NCBI GenBank assembly: GCA_964567595.1
Contig: CAZMNF010000047.1
Location: 1-14,864, forward strand
Direction of reading: 5' to 3'
DNA: 14,864 nt
DNA from: CAZMNF01 sp964567595
Lineage (GTDB): Bacteria > Bipolaricaulota > Bipolaricaulia > RBG-16-55-9
A program made the position numbers and the translations under genes. The first letter of the stretch is position 1, and every line of letters starts with the position of its first letter. Shown here one piece after another: positions 7,392 through 14,863 of this stretch. Under the pieces are notes generated by a model. The model was not told the origin of the DNA. It saw only the letters and a program-made list of their open reading frames with translations, and made no database searches.

Positions 7392-8258
7392 TCAGCGGAT
7401 GTTGCGCAATTGCGGGTCCAAGATGTCGCGGAGCCCGTCGCCGATCAGGTTGAATCCGAGCACCGCGACGGCGATCCCCAATCCGGGGAAAATCGCGGGC
7501 CAGATGGAATGGCTCATGTACTGTTGGGCGTTGCGCAGCATGAGGCCCCAGCTCGGGTTCGGCGGCTGCGTGCCGAGCCCGAGATAGCTCAGCCCCGCCT
7601 CCGCCAGGATCGCCACCGCGAAGCTGATCGTCGCCTGGACGATGATGGGCGAGAGCGCGTTCGGCAGAATGTGGCGGGCGATGATGCCCCAGCTGTCGCG
7701 CCCGATCGCGCGGGCGCCGTTGACGAAGTCCTGTTCCTTCAGCGACAGGAAATTGCCACGGGTGAGCCGGGCGAAAATGGGGATATTGAAAATGCCGATG
7801 GCGATGATGCTGTTCGTGATGCCTGGACCGAGAATGGAGGTGATCAACAGGGCAGACAACACCGCCGGGAACCCGTAGAGCACGTCCATGGCGCGCATAG
7901 CGATCTCGTCCAGCCAGCGCCCGTGGAAGCCGGCCAGCATGCCGATCACCACCCCGAACCCCAGGCCGATCCCGACGCTGATGAGGCCAACCTTGATGGA
8001 GTTGACGGCCCCGAGCATGACGCGCGAGAGCAGGTCCCGACCGTACCAGTCCGTCCCGAACGGGTGCGTCGCGCTGGGCGCCTCGAGGCGATTGGTGATC
8101 GTCTGCTCCACCGGGTCGAACGGCGTGTAGACGGGACTCACCAGCGCGGTGATCACGACCAGCCCGACGAGGCCGAGCCCGATCGCGAAGTTCGGATTTT
8201 GCACGTAATAGCCGAGCGTTGCCCGGATCCGAGGCGGCGATGTCGTCGGTTCACTCAT
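7392..8258 (-). CDS. dppC: Peptide-type ABC transporter permease, DppC-like
   Basis: The second membrane subunit of a dipeptide/oligopeptide/nickel-type importer, 288 residues. The N-terminal OppC-type segment spans about residues 24-44, followed by HPFGTDWYGRD (65-75), which marks this subfamily. Further membrane spans lie near 88-110, 127-147, 150-165, 204-226 and 252-273. The cytoplasmic EAA loop that docks the ATPase is around 182-200 (ARAIGRDSWGIIARHILPN). It overlaps dppB by eight bases, and the M20 gene follows after 21 bases. The name reflects family, not a proven substrate. Confidence 0.9.
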   Translation of the reverse strand: MSEPTTSPPRIRATLGYYVQNPNFAIGLGLVGLVVITALVSPVYTPFDPVEQTITNRLEAPSATHPFGTDWYGRDLLSRVMLGAVNSIKVGLISVGIGLGFGVVIGMLAGFHGRWLDEIAMRAMDVLYGFPAVLSALLITSILGPGITNSIIAIGIFNIPIFARLTRGNFLSLKEQDFVNGARAIGRDSWGIIARHILPNALSPIIVQATISFAVAILAEAGLSYLGLGTQPPNPSWGLMLRNAQQYMSHSIWPAIFPGLGIAVAVLGFNLIGDGLRDILDPQLRNIR

Positions 8259-9198
8259 AGCGAATGCGCGGATCGAAGAGCCCGTACAAAAGATCGACCA
8301 CGAAGTTGATGATCATGATCGTTGCCGCGATGAACAGCACCATGCCTTGGACCACGGGCAGGTCCCGCTGCTCGATTGACTGTAGCACGAGCCGCCCCAT
8401 GCCCGGCAGATAGAAGACCGTCTCGATGATGATCGCGCCCGCGATCAGCCGAGCGAACTCCAGTCCCAAGATCGTCACGACCGAGATCAACGCGTTGCGC
8501 AGCACGTGTTTGTAGATGACAACGCGCTCGCTCAGCCCCTTGCTGCGAGCGGCGCGCACGTAGTCGGCCTGGAGCACTTCCAGAACCGCCGAGCGGGTCA
8601 TGCGCGTAATAATCGCAGCGCGGATCACGCCCAGCGACACGGCCGGCAGGACCAATGACTTGAGGCTGAGCAGGGGGTTCTCGGCCCAACTCGTGAAGCC
8701 ACCGGCGGGAAAAACGTTCAAGTTGACGGCCAATCCGTAGATGAGGAGGATGCCGAGCCAGAAGGCCGGAATGGCCATCCCCAGCTGGGCGAAGATCATG
8801 GCGCCGTAGTCGCCCAGCTGCCGCCGTCGCGTGCCGGCATAGACGCCCAAGGGCAACGCGATCGTGGCGGCGATCAGCATGGCCATGAGGGCCAGCGGCC
8901 CCGTCACCGCCAACCGACTGGCGATGAGCGTCGAGATGGGGACGTCGTAGCTGATCGATTCGCCGAAGTCGGCCCGAAGGACGATGCCCCGGATCCAATC
9001 CAGATAGCGCACGTGGAGGGGCTGATCCAGCCCGATCCGTTCGCGGACGCGCTCCAAGGTCTCCGGCGTGGCCTGGGTGCCGAGGATGACTTGCGCCGGA
9101 TCGCCGGGCATCACGTTGATGACGGCAAAAATGGCGACTGACGCCAGAAACAGCGTCACGATCAGAATGAGAACTCGCCGGATGACGTATTCGACCAT
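8251..9198 (-). CDS. dppB: Peptide-type ABC transporter permease, DppB-like
   Basis: The first membrane subunit of the importer, 315 residues. It has the typical N-terminal span (about 8-28) leading into NVMPGDPAQVILG, then four or five more spans near 95-120, 132-156, 180-198, 240-262 and 284-307. The EAA loop lies at about 211-235 (ADYVRAARSKGLSERVVIYK). The stop codon lies inside the first codons of dppC, an eight-base overlap that implies coupling. There is no clear Shine-Dalgarno before the ATG, which may lower its level relative to the binding protein upstream. No ATP-binding subunit is encoded in this window. Confidence 0.9.
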   Translation of the reverse strand: MVEYVIRRVLILIVTLFLASVAIFAVINVMPGDPAQVILGTQATPETLERVRERIGLDQPLHVRYLDWIRGIVLRADFGESISYDVPISTLIASRLAVTGPLALMAMLIAATIALPLGVYAGTRRRQLGDYGAMIFAQLGMAIPAFWLGILLIYGLAVNLNVFPAGGFTSWAENPLLSLKSLVLPAVSLGVIRAAIITRMTRSAVLEVLQADYVRAARSKGLSERVVIYKHVLRNALISVVTILGLEFARLIAGAIIIETVFYLPGMGRLVLQSIEQRDLPVVQGMVLFIAATIMIINFVVDLLYGLFDPRIRYE

Positions 9199-9219
9199 GC
9201 GCGCAGTCCGCCAATCGAT

Positions 9220-9266
9220 AAGCGGGCGGCTGCCAGGATCGCTCGTGATGCGACAACCGCCCGCTT
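9220..9266 (-). terminator. Hairpin between the binding-protein and permease genes
   Basis: AAGCGGGCGG (9220-9229) is the exact complement of 9257-9266, enclosing a 27-base loop with a smaller inner pairing (TCGC/GCGA). It lies 13 bases after the binding-protein stop and 21 before dppB. A hairpin here is common in importer operons. It protects the upstream mRNA or partly ends transcription, so that the binding protein exceeds the permeases. There is no U-tract, so a partial attenuator or stabiliser is more likely than a full terminator. Confidence 0.5.
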
Positions 9267-9279
9267 GACTCGGCCTACG

Positions 9280-10815
9280 TTACTGGTCCATCCACACCTC
9301 GGTCACGTCGACAGCCGGGACGGGATAGTCCTCCCACCAGCCCTGCACGTCGGTGCGCATAGCGGGCAGACTGGGCAGCTCGAACAGATAGCCGTTCACG
9401 GCGTCGTCCGCGATGATCCACTGGGCAATGGCATAGAGCTTTTTCTGTTCCTCCAGATCGCTCGTCCGCTCGGCGCGGGCGATGATGTCCTGCAGGCGCG
9501 GATTGTCGTACTGGAAGTAGTAGTCGGGATTGGCGTAGATGCTGATGTCGAACGCCTCGGCGTGCCCGATGATCGATAGGTCGTAATCCGCGTTGGAGAA
9601 GACCCGGTCGACCCACTGGCCGAAGTCGATGACCTGGATCTCGACGTTGATGCCGACCTCGCCCAACTGCTGGGCGATGATCTCGCCCGAACGCACGGCG
9701 TAGCCGAATTGCTGGGGCAACTGCAGCGTAACGTCGAGGCCGTCGCCATGGCCCGCGTCCTCCAGGAGCGCTTGGGCCTGCTCGGGATCGTGGCCGTAGC
9801 GCGAGGTCAAGTCGACGTAGCGCGGGTTGATCGGGCTCATATGGGCGCCGATCGGCGAGCCGAACCCGAACATCGCGCCCTCAATCAGTTCCTGGCGGTC
9901 GATGGCGTAGCTGACGGCCCGTCGGACGCGCACGTCGTCGAACGGCTCGCGGCTGTTGTTCATGGCGAGGATGACGTCGGTAGTGGTAACGCCGTTCAGG
10001 ACCTTGAAGTTCGGGGCCTGATCCAACTGCTGAGCGTTGGAGGGACTCAGGTCGTAGCCGATGGCGTCGACGTCGCCGGCTCGAAGCGCGGCGATTTGGG
10101 CGCTGGCGTCCGGGATGAAGCGGAACTCAACGCGGTCCAGATACGGCAGTCGGTTGCCATTGGCGTCGGTGCCGTAGTAGTCCGGGTTCCGCTCCAGCGT
10201 GACGTGGTCGCCGCGGACCCACTCGACGAACTGGAACGGGCCGGTGCCGTTCGGTTCGCTCTGCAAGGCCTCGCCCCCACCGTCGGGCAGAATGACGGAG
10301 TCGCCACGGGCCAGGTCGAACTGGAACTTGGCGTCGCGCTCGGAGAGCGTGAACTGCACGGTGTGCTCGTCCACCGCGCTCACGGACTCGATGGCGTCGT
10401 AGTACTGCGGGTTGGGGATCTCGTCGGAGGTCATGTTCCGCTCCATCGTCGCAACGACGTCCTCGGCCGTCAGATCGCTGCCGTCGTGGAACGTCACGTC
10501 CTCGCGCAGCTCGAACGTCCAAGTCAGCCCATCGTCGCTAACCTCGGGCAAGGCTTTGGCTAAGCCGGGCACGACGTCGCCGTTGCGGTCGAGCTTCAAC
10601 AGCCCCTCGTAAATGTTGTTATAGACGATGCGATCGATGTCAGCGGCCGTGTTGGTCGTCGGGTTGAGGCCGGGGGGCTCGGACGGCACGGCGACGGTCA
10701 GCATGCCGCCCATCTGGGGCTCTTGGTCCTGGCCGGTGGAGAGATACGTCGCCGAGCCCGCGAACAACAGCGCGAGCAGGCCGACGGAGACGATGCTTAG
10801 TCGGAAGGACTTCAC
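9280..10815 (-). CDS. Family-5 extracellular solute-binding protein (peptide type)
   Basis: The periplasmic binding protein of the ABC importer, 511 residues from a GTG start at 10813-10815. That start is chosen because AAGGAGG lies eight bases upstream and the signal peptide begins there. A longer frame to 10914 adds 33 charged residues with no signal. The hydrophobic segment is about residues 7-25. No lipobox cysteine is present, so it is probably soluble in a periplasm. Family hallmarks are YEGLLKLDRNGDVVPGLAK, DGLTWTFELREDVTFHDGS and RVRRAVSYAIDRQELIEG. Family members bind peptides, nickel, opines or sugars, so the ligand is open. It lies downstream of the aminotransferase gene by 108 bases, which hold no other gene. 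Confidence 0.88.
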   Translation of the reverse strand: MKSFRLSIVSVGLLALLFAGSATYLSTGQDQEPQMGGMLTVAVPSEPPGLNPTTNTAADIDRIVYNNIYEGLLKLDRNGDVVPGLAKALPEVSDDGLTWTFELREDVTFHDGSDLTAEDVVATMERNMTSDEIPNPQYYDAIESVSAVDEHTVQFTLSERDAKFQFDLARGDSVILPDGGGEALQSEPNGTGPFQFVEWVRGDHVTLERNPDYYGTDANGNRLPYLDRVEFRFIPDASAQIAALRAGDVDAIGYDLSPSNAQQLDQAPNFKVLNGVTTTDVILAMNNSREPFDDVRVRRAVSYAIDRQELIEGAMFGFGSPIGAHMSPINPRYVDLTSRYGHDPEQAQALLEDAGHGDGLDVTLQLPQQFGYAVRSGEIIAQQLGEVGINVEIQVIDFGQWVDRVFSNADYDLSIIGHAEAFDISIYANPDYYFQYDNPRLQDIIARAERTSDLEEQKKLYAIAQWIIADDAVNGYLFELPSLPAMRTDVQGWWEDYPVPAVDVTEVWMDQ

Positions 10816-10923
10816 GATTGATTCCTCCTTCGGATTCGCTTTTGAGATGTTCCCTATCCTTCGTTCGTCGTTACGTCCGTCAGGCGCGTGTCCGTACCAC
10901 CTCCCTCCTCGCACAGCGGATCC

Positions 10924-12240
10924 TCAGGCCGTGGCTTGTTCGACGCTCGCATGTCGATCTGCCACCTCGAGCGCCCGATCGATGAGATTCATTCCCTCCT
11001 CAAGCTCGTCATCCGCGATAACGAGCGGGGGCGCGAAGACGATGACGCTGCGCATCGCAATGACGTGGGCGCCGAGTTCCATGCAACGCTTGGCGACCGC
11101 CTTGACGACGCTATCCGGCATGGGTGCCTTGGTCTCGCGGTCTTGGACGAGCTCTAGCCCCCAGAACAGGCCGAGGCCGCGAACCTCGCCGATGGAGGGA
11201 TGGCGCTCTTGGAGCTCGTGCAGCCCAACTTCCACCTGTGCCCCTTTTGCCTTGACTTGGGGCATCAGCTCATCCTCTTCGTAGACTTGGATCGTGCGCA
11301 GGGCCGCCGCACAGGTCAGTGGATGCGCGGCATAGGTATGGCCCTGGGCAAAGGTGGCAGTTTCAAAGAACTCGGCAATCTCGTCGCTTACGATCGCGGC
11401 GCCGATGGGCAGATAAGCGGCCGACAGGCCCTTCGCCATGGTCATGATATCTGGCGTGACGTCCCAGTGATCGACGGCGAACCACTCGCCCGTTCGCCCG
11501 AAGCCGCTCATCACCTCGTCTGCGACCAGCAGCGCGCCGTGGCTGTGACAGATCTCCTTGAGCCGCGGCAGGTAGCCATCAGGCGGCACGATGACGCCGT
11601 TGGAGCCCACAACGGGCTCGACGAAGACGGCGCCGACGGTGTCGCCCTCCAGGCAGAGGATCTCGTCGATGTAGTCGAGCGTCCGCATGGGGTCGCTGAA
11701 CGTGGAGCGATAGGGATAGACGTCGGGGGCACGGATAACGCCCGGAAGCGCCGGCTCTGAGGCGAGTCGCCGCGTCTCGCCCGTCAGCGAGATCGCCCCG
11801 AACGTCGCGCCGTGATAGGTGCGGTAGCGGGCCATGACCTTGTACTTGCCCGTGTAGAAGCGGGCAACCTTGAGCGCCGCTTCGACGGCTTCCGCCCCGC
11901 TCGGCGTGAAGAACGTCTTGTGCAGATTCCCGGGCGTGACCTGAGCCAGTTTGTGGCCGAGTCGGGCCCGGACCTCGGTGGTGAACTTTTTCGGGGCCAC
12001 ATAGGCAACCCGCTGCGCCTGGTCGGCAATCGCGTCCGTGATCCGCGAATCGTTGTGGCCCAGATGGGAGCACATCAGCTGGCTGGACAGGTCCAGATAC
12101 GTGTTGCCGTCCGCGTCGGTGAAGCGTACCCCGTCGGCGTCGACGACCTCCTTCGGCGCCGCGTCCTGCTGGACCGACCACGAGGTGAAGACGTGCGCTC
12201 GGTCCAACGCTTCAATCTCGTTCATTTCGGCCTCTGACAT
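10924..12240 (-). CDS. Class-III (omega) aminotransferase, possibly beta-alanine or taurine:pyruvate type
   Basis: A PLP enzyme of 438 residues that moves amino groups to a keto acid. Visible signatures are SGAEAVE (114-120) for the cofactor phosphate, YHG (142-144) stacking on the ring, Asp241 in VADEVMSGFGRTG, the Schiff-base Lys270 in MTMAKGLS and Thr302 in GHTYAAHP. The class covers beta-alanine:pyruvate, taurine:pyruvate, GABA and related activities, which cannot be told apart by eye. The neighbour mmsA favours beta-alanine, because that transamination gives malonate semialdehyde, an MmsA substrate. The ATG at 12238-12240 is supported by AAGGAG eight bases upstream; a longer open frame upstream has no such support. 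mmsA ends 70 bases before it. Confidence 0.85.
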   Translation of the reverse strand: MSEAEMNEIEALDRAHVFTSWSVQQDAAPKEVVDADGVRFTDADGNTYLDLSSQLMCSHLGHNDSRITDAIADQAQRVAYVAPKKFTTEVRARLGHKLAQVTPGNLHKTFFTPSGAEAVEAALKVARFYTGKYKVMARYRTYHGATFGAISLTGETRRLASEPALPGVIRAPDVYPYRSTFSDPMRTLDYIDEILCLEGDTVGAVFVEPVVGSNGVIVPPDGYLPRLKEICHSHGALLVADEVMSGFGRTGEWFAVDHWDVTPDIMTMAKGLSAAYLPIGAAIVSDEIAEFFETATFAQGHTYAAHPLTCAAALRTIQVYEEDELMPQVKAKGAQVEVGLHELQERHPSIGEVRGLGLFWGLELVQDRETKAPMPDSVVKAVAKRCMELGAHVIAMRSVIVFAPPLVIADDELEEGMNLIDRALEVADRHASVEQATA

Positions 12241-12310
12241 GGCGCTCGCTCCTTCTGGATCGCGTTGGAACAGCCGGCCCCATGGAGCGCGTCGGCATCG
12301 TCGGATGCAT

Positions 12311-13777
12311 TCAGTCCATGGGCCAGCGCTCGACCACGACCTTCTTTTCGGTGTAGAACTCAACGGCGTCGCGGCCTTGGCCATGGAGGTCGCCGAAGAA
12401 GCTCTCCTTCTGGCCGGAGAAGGGGAAGTAGGCGATGGGCGCGGCGACGCCGACGTTAATCCCGACGTTGCCCGCCTCCACGTCGTAGCGGAACTTGCGC
12501 GCGGCCGCCCCGCTTCGGGTGAACAGACAGGCCATGTTGCCGTACTCGCTCTGATTGACGAGTTGAATGGCCTCATCGACGGTCGAGGCGTGCATCAGGC
12601 CCAGGACCGGGCCGAAGACCTCCGTATGGGCCAGATCACTGTTCGGATCCAGATCGTCGATCACCGTCGGCTTGAGGAAATAGCCCCGTTCGTACCCCGA
12701 CACCTGCGCGTCGCGCCCGTCAACGACCGGCTTGGCGCCCTCGTCGATGCCCTGCTGGATCAGGCTCCGGACGCGCTCTTGGCTGTCCCTGGTGATCACG
12801 GGGCCCATCTCGACGCTCTCGTCCAGGCCGTAGCCGACGTTGAGGCTCTGGGCCGACTCGGCGATCGCCTCGGCGAAGGACTCCTGTGCGTCGCCGACGG
12901 TCACCGCCAGCGAGGCGGCGAGGCAGCGCTGACCGGCGCAGCCGAAGGCCGAGTTCGTCGCGAAGCGCGTCGCGTCCGCCATGTCCGCATCCGGCAGCAC
13001 GATGACGGGGTTCTTGGCGCCGCCTTGGCATTGCGCGCGCTTGCCATGGGCCGTGGCGCGGGCATAGACGTGCCTCGCGACGGGCGTGGAGCCGACGAAG
13101 CTGACCGCCCGGATCGTCGGGTGATCCAGGACGGCAGCGACGGTCTCCCTGGCGCCGTGGACGAGCTGGACCACGCCGGCCGGCAGGTCGAGCTGCTCGA
13201 GCAGCTCGACGATCTTCGTCGCCGTCATGGGGACTTTCTCGCTCGGCTTCAGAATGAAGGGGTTGCCGCAGGCGATCGCGTACGGCAAAAACCACAACGG
13301 AATCATGCCGGGAAAGTTGAACGGCGTGATCGCGGCGGTGACGCCGACGGGCTGACGGATCATCGTCTCGTCAATGCCGCTGGCAACGTCCTCATTGGTG
13401 TAGCCTTGCATGAGCATGGGCATGCCACATGCCGCTTCGACGTTTTCGATCCCCCGTTGGAGCTCGCCACGGCTCTCCGCGAACGTCTTGCCGCACTCCT
13501 CAGTGACCGTCCGCGCAAGCTCGTCGAGGTGGGCCTCCAGCAAGCGTTTAAGCCCGAACAGATACTGGACCCGCTCGGCGACCGGCGTCCGCCGCCAAGT
13601 TTCCAACGCCTCCGCCGCGTGGCGGGCCGCCTCATCGACGTCCTCCGTGGTGGACAGCGGGACCTGGGCGATGGCCTCGGCCGTCGCAGGATTGACGACA
13701 TCCAAGCTCGCCTCGGCCCGCGATCCCTGCCACTGGCCGTTGATATAGTTGGGCAGCGCTCCATTCGGATCCGGCAT
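12311..13777 (-). CDS. mmsA: Methylmalonate/malonate-semialdehyde dehydrogenase (CoA-acylating)
   Basis: This 488-residue aldehyde dehydrogenase makes propionyl-CoA or acetyl-CoA from methylmalonate or malonate semialdehyde, with NAD+ and loss of CO2. The catalytic Cys285 is in FGCAGQRCLA. ITPFNFPGMIPLW and FILKPSEKVP bind the cofactor. QGGAKNPVIVLPDAD replaces the glutamate base of ordinary hydrolytic dehydrogenases with Asn, as expected for the CoA-dependent MmsA branch. The C-terminal GINVGVAAPIAYFPFSGQK is also diagnostic. The start at 13775-13777 is set by AAAGGAGG four bases upstream; the frame stays open to 13921 but is not needed. It is the first gene of the cluster and has a long leader (roughly 150 bases if transcription starts near 13929). 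It serves valine, inositol or beta-alanine breakdown in other bacteria. Confidence 0.93.
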   Translation of the reverse strand: MPDPNGALPNYINGQWQGSRAEASLDVVNPATAEAIAQVPLSTTEDVDEAARHAAEALETWRRTPVAERVQYLFGLKRLLEAHLDELARTVTEECGKTFAESRGELQRGIENVEAACGMPMLMQGYTNEDVASGIDETMIRQPVGVTAAITPFNFPGMIPLWFLPYAIACGNPFILKPSEKVPMTATKIVELLEQLDLPAGVVQLVHGARETVAAVLDHPTIRAVSFVGSTPVARHVYARATAHGKRAQCQGGAKNPVIVLPDADMADATRFATNSAFGCAGQRCLAASLAVTVGDAQESFAEAIAESAQSLNVGYGLDESVEMGPVITRDSQERVRSLIQQGIDEGAKPVVDGRDAQVSGYERGYFLKPTVIDDLDPNSDLAHTEVFGPVLGLMHASTVDEAIQLVNQSEYGNMACLFTRSGAAARKFRYDVEAGNVGINVGVAAPIAYFPFSGQKESFFGDLHGQGRDAVEFYTEKKVVVERWPMD

Positions 13778-14184
13778 TGCTCCTCCTTTGCTCGCCTCAG
13801 CCGGAGACCGCCACCGGAAGTCGTGGAGAACGGCCTCGCGGTTCGCTGGCGCGACTTGCCTGCTTGGCGAGCCCCGTTCGTAACGTCCAATGACCCTGCC
13901 ACGACGCGGCGAACGCGTCAATCCGGACGTTCGCTATTATGTTTTCTAAGACAGGAATGATGAGTCCGAAGCAAGTAATATATGCCAGACGGAGTATTGT
14001 TGGTGAAAATAATATTTCGATTGTCAAATTATCGGTTCGACGATACCCAAGCAACCGCTAGAGGCCGTACCGGCGCACGGGCGCGCATGAACGCGTTCGA
14101 GCGCGTCGGTTGAATAACCCATCTCGAGGGGCAACAATCCGGATCGATACGAGGCCGAGCGACGGCCAAGCGGGGCCATCGTCC
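13778..14184. other. Divergent intergenic region with an AT-rich core
   Basis: This 407-base stretch separates mmsA (leftward) from tsaE (rightward). The part from about 13935 to 14040 is conspicuously AT-rich against a GC-rich background and is where promoters for both directions are expected. TTGACA occurs on the minus strand at 14025-14020, but no -10 box sits at the right distance. Open frames cross the area on the minus strand from TTG or extended starts, without ribosome-binding sites; I do not accept them as genes. A 5-bp hairpin lies near 14091-14106 (ACGCG/CGCGT). No repeat or RNA gene is recognised. Confidence 0.5.
13909..13941 (-). promoter_or_regulatory. Candidate mmsA -10 box with adjoining inverted repeat
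   Basis: On the minus strand CATAAT (13941-13936) matches five of six -10 positions. Two bases later comes the inverted repeat CGAACG/CGTTCG, seven bases per arm when the outer GC is counted (13928-13934 and 13909-13915), with a 12-base gap. The repeat would cover the transcript start, a usual place for a repressor operator, or would form a 5' hairpin. The expected -35 position (CTCATC) is a poor match, so activation or another sigma factor would be needed. Confidence 0.3.
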
Positions 14185-14616
14185 ATGAGAGTCGAGCAGG
14201 ATGTTCGATCGGAGAGCGCTGAGCGGACCCACGCGTGGGGGCGCGATCTCGCACAGCTTTTGAGGCCCGGGATCTGCGTTCTGCTCGTCGGGGACCTTGG
14301 GGCCGGCAAGACGACGCTCGTGCGCGGCATCGCCGAGGGAATGGGCATTGATCCCAACGAGATCCACTCGCCCACGTTCGTGCTGATCCACGAGCACGAG
14401 GGCCGGCTGCCGCTCTATCACGTCGACGCCTATCGGGTCGACGATCCCGATGAGCTGGTTGAAGTGGGGCTGTTGGACTATGTGAACGGAGACGGGGTCA
14501 CGCTGATCGAGTGGGGCGATCGGGTCCGAACGCTCGTTCCGGACGACGCTTGGGAGATCCGTTTGCGCCACGTTGACGAGGGGCAGCGCCGGATCGAGCT
14601 GGCTGTTCCGAGCTGA
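14185..14616 (+). CDS. tsaE: tRNA threonylcarbamoyladenosine biosynthesis ATPase TsaE
   Basis: TsaE is the ATPase that, with TsaB, TsaC and TsaD, makes the t6A modification on tRNAs reading ANN codons. The product is 143 residues. Walker A is GDLGAGKTT (36-44, Lys42). The HSPTFVLIHEHEG stretch follows, then YHVDAYRV with its acidic residue, and the C-terminal LIEWGDRV that marks the family. I choose the ATG at 14185 because it gives the usual spacing of about 35 residues to Walker A. The frame can be extended to a TTG at 14110, but neither start has a convincing Shine-Dalgarno. tsaB, often next to it, is not seen; a small unknown gene follows. Confidence 0.92.
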   Translation: MRVEQDVRSESAERTHAWGRDLAQLLRPGICVLLVGDLGAGKTTLVRGIAEGMGIDPNEIHSPTFVLIHEHEGRLPLYHVDAYRVDDPDELVEVGLLDYVNGDGVTLIEWGDRVRTLVPDDAWEIRLRHVDEGQRRIELAVPS

Positions 14617-14659
14617 ATCCCAGCCAATACGGCGGAGTGCGACAGACGCCAGGATGCGC

Positions 14660-14665
14660 TACCAT
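14660..14665 (+). promoter_or_regulatory. Possible -10 element of a leaderless transcript
   Basis: TACCAT ends nine bases before the ATG at 14675, so transcription would begin at or just before the start codon. No ribosome-binding site precedes that ATG, which agrees with a leaderless message. The -35 region has no clear match. This is a weak call based on one hexamer. Confidence 0.2.
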
Positions 14666-14674
14666 CCGGCCGTT

Positions 14675-14863
14675 ATGGAGTTCGATGAACTGGCGGATGG
14701 GGTCATGCCGAGCGATACCTACGTCTCACTGACGTTGGACGAAGAAACGGCCGAAATCGGGATTCAATACGGATACGCCTTGATCAGCATCCCGCGGGAG
14801 GACCTTCCCGAGATGATCGAGGTGCTCCAGAACGCGCAGGAGCAGTTGACCATGTTGGACTAG
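14675..14863 (+). CDS. Small acidic protein of unknown function
   Basis: A complete 62-residue ORF that starts MEFDELADGVMPSD and ends at TAG 14861-14863. It is rich in Asp and Glu, with predicted strands around YVSLTLDEE and GIQYGYALISI, then an acidic helix (REDLPEMIEVLQNAQEQL). No signal peptide, membrane span or cysteine is seen. I do not recognise the family. The ATG at 14654 is an alternative start that would add seven residues. It lies 58 bases after tsaE on the same strand and may be cotranscribed or have its own promoter. The clean, regular amphipathic pattern suggests a real gene. Confidence 0.6.
   Translation: MEFDELADGVMPSDTYVSLTLDEETAEIGIQYGYALISIPREDLPEMIEVLQNAQEQLTMLD

Noticed and set aside
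6735..8309. Long 524-codon plus-strand ORF opposite the M20 and dppC genes
   Set aside because: It is antisense to two clearly identified genes and full of Asp/Arg/Val runs typical of shadow frames.
10816..10914. N-terminal extension of the solute-binding protein
   Set aside because: It would bury the signal peptide behind 33 charged residues. The GTG at 10815 has AAGGAGG in front of it and starts directly at the signal sequence.
12241..12576. N-terminal extension of the aminotransferase to 550 residues
   Set aside because: The added residues are low-complexity Arg/Ser/Pro text antisense to the mmsA 3' end and have no ribosome-binding site. The ATG at 12240 has AAGGAG eight bases upstream and gives normal family length.
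13778..13921. N-terminal extension of MmsA by 48 residues
   Set aside because: AAAGGAGG four bases before the ATG at 13777 decides the start, and the protein then begins as MmsA proteins do. The extension is Arg-rich and unlike the family.
14020..14025. TTGACA on the minus strand as the mmsA -35 box
   Set aside because: No acceptable -10 hexamer lies 15-19 bases downstream.
13797..14054. 85-codon minus-strand ORF with a hydrophobic N-terminal half in the AT-rich region
   Set aside because: It starts with TTG, has no ribosome-binding site, and covers the presumed mmsA promoter and leader. The hydrophobic look follows from AT-rich sequence. A profile search with homologues would change this view.
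14110..14184. Upstream TTG start for TsaE
   Set aside because: TTG is a rare start, there is no ribosome-binding site, and the extra 25 residues exceed the usual distance to Walker A.
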